From assembly GCA_002367355.1 (NCBI GenBank), contig DFBQ01000152.1, forward strand, positions 1 through 9,226: a DNA stretch of 9,226 nucleotides, written 5' to 3'. Shown here piece after piece: positions 1 through 4,641 of the stretch; the stretch's first letter is position 1; each line of letters begins with the position of its first letter. A model generated the notes under the pieces. The model was not told the DNA's origin. It worked only from the letters and a program-made list of their open reading frames with translations, and ran no database searches. Position numbers and translations under genes: made by a program. Source of the DNA: Deltaproteobacteria bacterium UBA3076 (GTDB lineage Bacteria > Desulfobacterota > Dissulfuribacteria > Dissulfuribacterales > UBA3076).

Positions 1-15
1 TCACACCCAATCGTC

Positions 16-62
16 ATTCCCGCCTGCCTGTGCGTCGCACGCAGACAGGCGAAGGCGGGAAT
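16..62. repeat. REP-like imperfect palindrome
   Basis: The arms ATTCCCGCC (16-24) and GGCGGGAAT (54-62) are exact reverse complements. An inner stem follows: GCCTGT (26-31) with ACAGGC (45-50), then GCGT (32-35) with ACGC (39-42) around a CGC loop. The only flaws are a 2-base bulge (43-44) and a small internal loop. The flanks TCGTC and CCAGT resemble the dispersed TCATTCCCGC...GCGGGAATCCAG palindromes common between genes in many Desulfobacterota and other Gram-negative genomes. No T-run follows, so it is not an evident terminator. Its copy number cannot be judged from this window. Confidence 0.7.
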
Positions 63-376
63 CCAGTGACTGGTACCCGGACTTATTGAGAAATTACTCA
101 AAAATTCTATAACTTATTGAAATTATAGATATTTACTGGAACTTGGTAGTCTTGCCTCATACATGGAATAATGGAATGTTGGGGCGAAGCCCCTAAGTTC
201 AGGCTAAATATAATAATTTGAAGAGGACAAAACAAGATATTCTTTGATTCGAATGGAGTGCCACAAAAAAATAATAACTTTGTTGATTTTGATTTGCTTC
301 CTTGTTAAGATTCTATCGATTCTTAAGTTTAAATTCTGTCTCAATCAAGGGTATTTTTCTTCGAGCCAAATAATAA
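63..376. other. AT-rich leader region without a confident gene
   Basis: This stretch between the palindrome and the sigma-54 activator is strongly AT-rich. It holds a GGGGC-GAA-GCCCC hairpin at 181-193, a perfect TATAAT at 209-214 with no matching -35, a candidate sigma-70 promoter at 283-311, and the inverted repeat TTAAGA-N10-TCTTAA at 305-326. A 48-codon ORF (253-399) runs into the start of the next gene. Nothing resembling a lost receiver domain was found. Confidence 0.6.
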
Positions 377-399
377 ATGGACTTAATGATTGGCAATAG
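253..399 (+). CDS. possible small hydrophobic peptide (48 aa), doubtful
   Basis: This ATG-initiated ORF of 48 codons would encode a peptide starting MECHKK, followed by a run of about 16 mostly hydrophobic residues (IITLLILICFLV...) and a polar tail ending NDWQ. That pattern suits a single membrane helix or signal-like segment. It overlaps the first 23 bases of the sigma-54 activator gene in another frame, which would allow translational coupling to a gene that lacks a good ribosome site. Against it, there is no Shine-Dalgarno sequence before the ATG, and T-rich DNA readily yields hydrophobic translations by chance. No family is recognised. Confidence 0.18.
   Translation: MECHKKIITLLILICFLVKILSILKFKFCLNQGYFSSSQIINGLNDWQ
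283..311 (+). promoter_or_regulatory. candidate sigma-70 promoter for the sigma-54 activator gene
   Basis: TTGATT (283-288) and TAAGAT (306-311) are separated by exactly 17 bases. Each matches 4 of 6 consensus positions. The predicted start near 318 would leave a leader of about 58 bases before the ATG at 377. The region is AT-rich, so chance matches are expected. Confidence 0.3.
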
Positions 400-1462
400 C
401 CCACCGATCAGGCGCATCAAGGATCTGATCAATCAGGTGGTGGACACCGACTTAAACGTACTTATTTGTGGGGAGAGCGGCGTAGGTAAAGAACTGGTTG
501 CCCGCACTCTGCATGAGCGTTCTCACCGTCGGGATCATCCTCTGGTCAAGGTTAACTGTGCTGCGCTACCAAGTGAGCTTCTGGAGAGCGAACTATTTGG
601 TTATGAGCGTGGTGCATTTACCGGGGCAGTACAGCCAAAGCCGGGAAAATTCGAGTTAGCCGACAAAGGAACCATACTGCTGGACGAAATCGGCGATATG
701 CATATTTCCCTGCAGGCCAAACTTTTACAGGTATTACAGGATTCCGAATTTGCTCGTGTAGGCGGGGTGAGGAATATTCGTGTAAATACCTGGGTGATAT
801 CTGCTACTAATCACAATCTTGATGAGGATGTAAGAAAAGGGAGGTTTAGAGAAGATTTCTATTACCGGATCAATATCATAAAGATAGTGGTGCCACCCCT
901 TCGGGACAGAAAGGAAGACATTCCATACCTTCTTGAACACTTTATCCGAAAGTACAGAGGCATGTCGAAGGATGGAATAATTGATATCTCCGGTAAGCTT
1001 GAAAAGGTATTTGCTGAATATCATTGGCCGGGAAATGTAAGGGAGCTTGAGAACTATGTGAGGAGGTTGATAGTCCTTAAGGATCCTGATTTGCTTGAAG
1101 AAGAGATCCTTGTGTCTATGGGTCAGCAGATGTCGGAGGATCGACCTGTTGCTGAAGTATGGACGCCGGATGAATCCCTGATAAATTCCGTACTCGATAA
1201 CTGCAGTCAAGAAATGCAAATACAGTTCCCATCTTTAAAGGAAATCCGAAAAAAGAGTCTGGCCCGCATTGAAAAAATGGTAATAGAAGAGGCCCTCAGG
1301 CGAACTAATGGTAATCGCAAACAGGCTGCTCAGTTGCTCCAAATAAGTTACAAGGCGCTTCTTTATAAGATAAAGGATTTTGGAGTAGAAATGCCGGCTG
1401 GAGGTTCAGTTGACGATAGCCTGGAGCTAAAGCTGCCAAAGGAACTGGAGTCATTCGTGTGA
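377..1462 (+). CDS. sigma-54-dependent transcriptional activator lacking an N-terminal regulatory domain
   Basis: This is a bacterial enhancer-binding protein of 361 aa that would use ATP hydrolysis to open sigma-54 RNA polymerase promoters. The AAA+ domain starts almost at residue 1 (MIGNSPPIRRIK). It shows Walker A GESGVGKE (32-39), the sigma-54 contact loop GAFTGA (79-84), Walker B with D103-E104, the arginine-finger region FREDFYYRIN (157-166) and sensor II WPGNVREL (217-224). A linker of about 60 residues leads to a Fis-type helix-turn-helix at about 303-335 (EEALRRTNGNRKQAAQLL...). No receiver, GAF or PAS domain is present, and an in-frame TAA sits directly before the ATG, so none is hidden upstream in that frame. 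PspF has the same architecture and is controlled by a partner protein. The ribosome site is poor; ATG 386 is an alternative start. A perfect terminator follows. Confidence 0.93.
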   Translation: MDLMIGNSPPIRRIKDLINQVVDTDLNVLICGESGVGKELVARTLHERSHRRDHPLVKVNCAALPSELLESELFGYERGAFTGAVQPKPGKFELADKGTILLDEIGDMHISLQAKLLQVLQDSEFARVGGVRNIRVNTWVISATNHNLDEDVRKGRFREDFYYRINIIKIVVPPLRDRKEDIPYLLEHFIRKYRGMSKDGIIDISGKLEKVFAEYHWPGNVRELENYVRRLIVLKDPDLLEEEILVSMGQQMSEDRPVAEVWTPDESLINSVLDNCSQEMQIQFPSLKEIRKKSLARIEKMVIEEALRRTNGNRKQAAQLLQISYKALLYKIKDFGVEMPAGGSVDDSLELKLPKELESFV

Positions 1463-1485
1463 TTTTTTTATAGTTGTAATGCAAT

Positions 1486-1519
1486 AGAAAAGCTTTTCCA
1501 TAAATGGAAAAGCTTTTCT
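1486..1519 (+). terminator. intrinsic terminator after the sigma-54 activator gene
   Basis: A perfect 15-bp stem (1486-1500 with 1505-1519) with a TAAA loop is followed by TATTTTGTT. It starts 24 bases after the stop codon. Each arm contains the self-complementary AAAAGCTTTT, so the element is a palindrome of two palindromes. It also lies about 97-130 bases upstream of the predicted sigma-54 transcription start of the next gene, which is the usual position of an enhancer site. Confidence 0.8.
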
Positions 1520-1588
1520 TATTTTGTTAAAGAGGCTCAGATATCAGTCTGCATTTCCGGTATTAAATTGGTAAAAAAAGACTTTATT

Positions 1589-1605
1589 TTGGTATCTTAT
1601 TTGCA
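1589..1605 (+). promoter_or_regulatory. candidate sigma-54 (-24/-12) promoter
   Basis: TTGG (1589-1592) and TTGCA (1601-1605) place GG and GC exactly 10 bases apart, the invariant sigma-54 spacing. The -12 box matches TTGCW fully; the -24 box has TAT in place of CAC. The predicted transcript start is near 1616, about 50 bases before the GTG start of the PilZ protein. A sigma-54 activator is encoded immediately upstream, which makes the match more credible. Confidence 0.55.
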
Positions 1606-1656
1606 GATATAAAATAACTTAATAAATTATTTCCTCTAACATGACAGTTTTTCCAC

Positions 1657-1663
1657 AAGGAGG
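1657..1663 (+). promoter_or_regulatory. Shine-Dalgarno site selecting GTG 1668
   Basis: AAGGAGG lies 4 bases before an in-frame GTG. The upstream ATG at 1641 has only AT-rich sequence and TTTCCTCT before it. The GTG is therefore the likelier start, shortening the protein by 9 residues. Confidence 0.65.
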
Positions 1664-1667
1664 CTCT

Positions 1668-3119
1668 GTGCAACAAGGAGTCCATAGAGAGCGGCGTCGA
1701 TATTTTCGAATACCGTTAAAGGTGCCTCTGTGCTTAAAAACAGAAGCCCTTGGGTCTGTAATGGATGTAATTTCAACTGATCTGAGTCCGTATGGCATAC
1801 AGATTGAGTCTGATAGCCCTTTCAGTCCTCATGAGACCGTGACTCTCCGGCCCGGTGAAGAAGGCCTCAAGACCGATTATGTTGCAAAAGGGCAAATTAG
1901 GTGGGTTAAACAAGAAAAAGGCAAATTCAGGAGTGGAATAGCCTTTAAAAACATAGTTGATTGGCCTTTTTCTATTTCTGATATAGTTAAAGGCCTTGAG
2001 ACTGAGATCAGCCATTCAATTGATTTTCAATACCTTTTAGACAGCCTGGATGATGGGGTTCTGATCTTTGATTCCAAGCTCGATATTGTTTTCTCCAATA
2101 TTAATCAGCCATTTTGCCTGCCAAGAGATCCTGAAAAACTCAAGGGAAAACATTTTTCAGATGTCTGCTCACTATTTAAGAGTTCTGAAGGAGAAAGTTC
2201 TTTTAAAGAATTATTAGATAAAACCCTTGCTGATAGAAAAGAGGTTAGGGTAAGCGCTTTTCCTTGCGACTTGCCGTGGCTAAATGATCCGGATGGCCAC
2301 AGATATTATAATATTTGGCTTTTGCCTTTACTCCGTCCTGATGGAACAAGGGGTTTGATTTTACGCAGTCGCGATGTTACCGCACTGCGCCGGCTCAAGG
2401 ATAGGGAAAAAGCCAGGGAAGAGACCTTTTGGCAACAATACAGGTATTTTAATTTTGGTCAATTGTTCGATGGTCTCCTTGAGAATATTACAAATCCTTT
2501 ATCTGCTATAATGGGGCGTCTCGACCTTATGGCTCAAAAAATGTCCAGAATTGAAACTCCCTTAGATAAAGCGCAGCTCAAGGTTTGGACCTCTGATATC
2601 GAGTCAATTCAGACCCTAACAGGTCAAATAACGGAATTTTGCCGGGTCATGGCTCACAGAAGGAAAAAGGATACAATAGGAATTGCGGTGCCGTTTTCTT
2701 TGAACAGTCTGATAGAGGATGAGCTAAGAACTCTGGATCTCTATTCCTTTTTCAAAAAAATAAACAAGCACGTATCATTATCTCCCGATCTTCCGCCACT
2801 TCAGGGATATTATTCAGATTGGGCCAATGCGTTTTTAGCTCTATGTCAAGTATTGATGAGGCAGATGTCAACCCTTGATAATATGGAAATGTCGATTCGG
2901 ACTTTTCAAGAGAATGGGGACTTGGCCCTTCGCATCAGCCACAACGGTAAGGCCATGAAGTTGCCTTTAGATAGATATCCTGACCTTAATGTCTTGCGAC
3001 TCTTGAAAAAGAAATATGGAGTTAATGTATATGTTTCGGGTGACTCGGGTCATCAGACAGTGACCGTTAAGATGGCAATATCAAAGATACAAGAACCACA
3101 AGGAGACTTCATTTCCTGA
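1668..3119 (+). CDS. PilZ-PAS-histidine-kinase-like protein with degenerate catalytic sites
   Basis: Residues here are counted from GTG 1668 (483 aa). An N-terminal PilZ domain (about 7-100) keeps both c-di-GMP motifs: RxxxR (R10/R14, in RRRYFR) and DxSxxG (D38, S40, G43). A PAS-like domain follows (about 120-240; LLDSLDDGVLIFD...). Next is a segment clearly derived from HisKA (FGQLFDGLLENITNPLSAI), where the usual H of HEINNPL is E272. The C-terminal GHKL-like part has no asparagine in the N-box position (ALCQVLMRQMS). DxGxG is replaced by HNGKA, the ATP lid is missing, and no glycine-rich G2 box is seen. No transmembrane helix is visible, so it is probably cytoplasmic. Autophosphorylation is unlikely; a role as a c-di-GMP-responsive scaffold or regulator is inferred. 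A sigma-54 promoter candidate precedes it. ATG 1641 would add 9 residues. Confidence 0.85.
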   Translation: MQQGVHRERRRYFRIPLKVPLCLKTEALGSVMDVISTDLSPYGIQIESDSPFSPHETVTLRPGEEGLKTDYVAKGQIRWVKQEKGKFRSGIAFKNIVDWPFSISDIVKGLETEISHSIDFQYLLDSLDDGVLIFDSKLDIVFSNINQPFCLPRDPEKLKGKHFSDVCSLFKSSEGESSFKELLDKTLADRKEVRVSAFPCDLPWLNDPDGHRYYNIWLLPLLRPDGTRGLILRSRDVTALRRLKDREKAREETFWQQYRYFNFGQLFDGLLENITNPLSAIMGRLDLMAQKMSRIETPLDKAQLKVWTSDIESIQTLTGQITEFCRVMAHRRKKDTIGIAVPFSLNSLIEDELRTLDLYSFFKKINKHVSLSPDLPPLQGYYSDWANAFLALCQVLMRQMSTLDNMEMSIRTFQENGDLALRISHNGKAMKLPLDRYPDLNVLRLLKKKYGVNVYVSGDSGHQTVTVKMAISKIQEPQGDFIS

Positions 3120-3123
3120 AGTC
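3105..3123. terminator. weak dyad between convergent genes, possible bidirectional terminator
   Basis: GACTTCA (3105-3111) and TGAAGTC (3117-3123) form a 7-bp stem with a 5-base loop. It overlaps the PilZ-protein stop codon and lies 25 bases beyond the stop of the converging response-regulator gene. A T-rich run on the + strand starts only about 15 bases later, so it is not a classic intrinsic terminator. No better candidate exists between the two genes. Confidence 0.25.
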
Positions 3124-3148
3124 ATCCGCACAATCTTCCTTTTTTGCC

Positions 3149-3508
3149 TTATTTCGCTAAATTTCTGCGAACAGAGGCCTTGAGTTCATCTAAGTTGAAG
3201 GACTTGACTATATAGTCATCAGAGGCCCACGATGCCAAATCCTGTTTATACTCAGGATAGGCAGAACTCAAGATAACAGGCACCCTGGGCTTTTTCTGTT
3301 TCATTTGCCGCAGCACTTCTATGCCATCCATACCAGGCATATTGATGTCCAGGATGACAAGGTCCGGTTCCTGAGCGTCAAAGGACTTAAGGGCCTCTTC
3401 TCCGCTCATCGCCGAGTGGACTTCATAGCCTTCTTCTTCCAACTCTTCCTTGTAAAAGAGATGAATACTCTCTTCGTCATCAACTACGAGTATTTTGTAT
3501 TTATTCAT
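3149..3508 (-). CDS. single-domain (receiver-only) response regulator
   Basis: This 119-aa protein is one CheY-like receiver domain with no output domain. The acidic pair D10-D11 (VVDDEES), the phospho-acceptor D54 (LVILDINMPGMDG), the switch S81/S82 (VILSSAYPE) and K102 (YIVKSF) are all present, so it should be phosphorylated and signal by protein contact or phosphorelay. The usual Lys-Pro of the last loop is Lys-Ser. The start ATG has a good ribosome site, AAGG 8 bases upstream. It is the last gene of the minus-strand run, 66 bases after galT, and converges on the PilZ-PAS-pseudokinase gene. No functional histidine kinase is encoded here, so its phosphate donor lies elsewhere. The family is certain; the pathway is unknown. 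Confidence 0.93.
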   Translation of the reverse strand: MNKYKILVVDDEESIHLFYKEELEEEGYEVHSAMSGEEALKSFDAQEPDLVILDINMPGMDGIEVLRQMKQKKPRVPVILSSAYPEYKQDLASWASDDYIVKSFNLDELKASVRRNLAK

Positions 3509-3574
3509 AGATCACCTTCTTGGCCCTTAATATTTATATACAGCAAATGGTTTGATCCATACAGTGGAATTTCA

Positions 3575-4576
3575 TTAATCTAAATTAATTTCTCTGAGAA
3601 ACTGTGCGGATTCTTCGGGCGGGGTAGGGTTGATATAAAATCCGGTACCCCACTCAAATCCTGCCATCATGCTCAGTTTAGGCATTATTTCTATATGCCA
3701 GTGATAGTGCGCCAGATAAGGACTGCGTACTGGAGCCGTGTGTAACATATAATTGTAAGGGACCCCGGGGAGGGCTTTGTCGAGGCGCCGCATCGTCTCC
3801 AGAAAAAGGTCTGTCAATGAGTGGAATTGATTGTCGTCCATGGAAATATAAGAGGATTGGTGTCTTTTAGGCATCAGCCACATCTCAAAAGGCGAACGGG
3901 GCGCAAAGGGGCAGACCGTGATAAAATCATTATTTTCACATACTATTCTTATGCCTTGGGATTTTTCCTGATGAATGATGTCACAAAAAATACAGCGTTC
4001 CTTAAATTCATAATAGTGCAAAGAGCTTTGGATCTCTTCCTGTATCCGGTGAGGTACGATAGGAAGAGCAATAAGCTGGGAATGTGAATGTTCTAGAGAA
4101 GCACCTGCAGCCCTGCCGAAATTCTTAAAAACTATTATGTAGCGAAAGCGGGAATCCTGTGCCAAATCTACCATACGGTCCCTGTAGGCCCAAAAAGTCT
4201 GGATAAGCTGTCCATGAGACATCATGGGGATAGTTTCGTCGTGCCTGGGAGTATCTATTATAACCTCATGGGCACCAATGCCATTCATTTTATCGTAAAT
4301 ACCTTCGCCCCGTTTGTTCAGATCTCCTTCTATAACTAGTGCGGGGAATTTGTTCGGAACTACCCTGAGGGTCCAGCCTGGTCCATTTGGTGAATAGTCC
4401 GGCCGTCCATAGGCAAGGACTTCCGGCGGAGTGGTATGTTCATTTCCAGGGCATAAAGGACAAAATCCACCCTTGGTCTTATCTTTTTCAATGACAAAGT
4501 CATAGGGGCGCCTCCCTCTTTCCTTGGCGATAATAACCCAGCGGCCTATGATTGTATCCCTGCGTAGTTCGGGCAT
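3575..4576 (-). CDS. galT: galactose-1-phosphate uridylyltransferase family protein
   Basis: This HIT-superfamily nucleotidyltransferase would exchange UMP between UDP-glucose and hexose-1-phosphates (Leloir pathway), via a uridylylated histidine. From ATG 4576 the protein is 333 aa and begins MPELRRDTIIGRWVIIAKER, the usual N-terminus of this family. The catalytic segment is LEHSHSQLIALP (161-172), with H165 as the expected nucleophile; the common HPH is HSH here. Metal-site cysteines appear as CPLC (39-42) and CIFC (195-198), and a histidine cluster HYHWHIE (290-296) is near the end. A TTG at 4591 would add 5 residues, but GAGGG lies 8 bases before ATG 4576 and 13 bases separate the nearest good site from the TTG. 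It sits 65 bases after the GH57 gene, suggesting joint glucan/hexose-phosphate metabolism. ADP-glucose or another NDP-sugar specificity cannot be excluded. Confidence 0.88.
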   Translation of the reverse strand: MPELRRDTIIGRWVIIAKERGRRPYDFVIEKDKTKGGFCPLCPGNEHTTPPEVLAYGRPDYSPNGPGWTLRVVPNKFPALVIEGDLNKRGEGIYDKMNGIGAHEVIIDTPRHDETIPMMSHGQLIQTFWAYRDRMVDLAQDSRFRYIIVFKNFGRAAGASLEHSHSQLIALPIVPHRIQEEIQSSLHYYEFKERCIFCDIIHQEKSQGIRIVCENNDFITVCPFAPRSPFEMWLMPKRHQSSYISMDDNQFHSLTDLFLETMRRLDKALPGVPYNYMLHTAPVRSPYLAHYHWHIEIMPKLSMMAGFEWGTGFYINPTPPEESAQFLREINLD

Positions 4577-4584
4577 TTGGTAAT

Positions 4585-4589
4585 CCCTC
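4585..4589 (-). promoter_or_regulatory. Shine-Dalgarno site selecting ATG 4576 of galT
   Basis: Read on the minus strand, GAGGG is followed by 8 bases and the ATG. It lies inside the alternative TTG-initiated extension. Together with the family-typical MPELR start, this favours the shorter protein. Confidence 0.6.
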
Positions 4590-4641
4590 AAACGTAATTA
4601 TTTACTCCCTGCCCTTTGCAAAGGAGCGTGAACGGTGGCCC

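Noticed and set aside
143..155. TTGGTAGTCTTGC as a sigma-54 promoter before the activator gene
   Set aside because: GG and GC are only 7 bases apart; the required spacing is 10.
181..193. GGGGC-GAA-GCCCC hairpin as a terminator
   Set aside because: There are only 5 base pairs and no T-run follows. No gene is seen ending just upstream within the window.
209..214. Perfect TATAAT hexamer
   Set aside because: No -35-like hexamer lies 16-18 bases upstream (the sequence there is GAAGCC), and there is no extended -10, so it is probably AT-rich chance.
249..263. Minus-strand TGGCACTCCATTCGA as a sigma-54 promoter
   Set aside because: The -24 box is perfect, but the -12 position reads GA instead of GC, and it would point away from any gene in the window.
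734..1219. 161-aa minus-strand ORF
   Set aside because: It lies antisense within the sigma-54 activator, whose motifs are unmistakable, and its translation shows no domain character.
1641..1667. ATG 1641 as the start of the PilZ protein
   Set aside because: It has no ribosome site, while GTG 1668 in the same frame has AAGGAGG directly before it and still gives a complete PilZ domain.
4613..4624. CCTTTGCAAAGG palindrome between GH57 and galT
   Set aside because: It is a perfect 12-base palindrome, but it has no spacer loop for a hairpin, no T-run and no second copy. It could be an operator, but nothing supports that.
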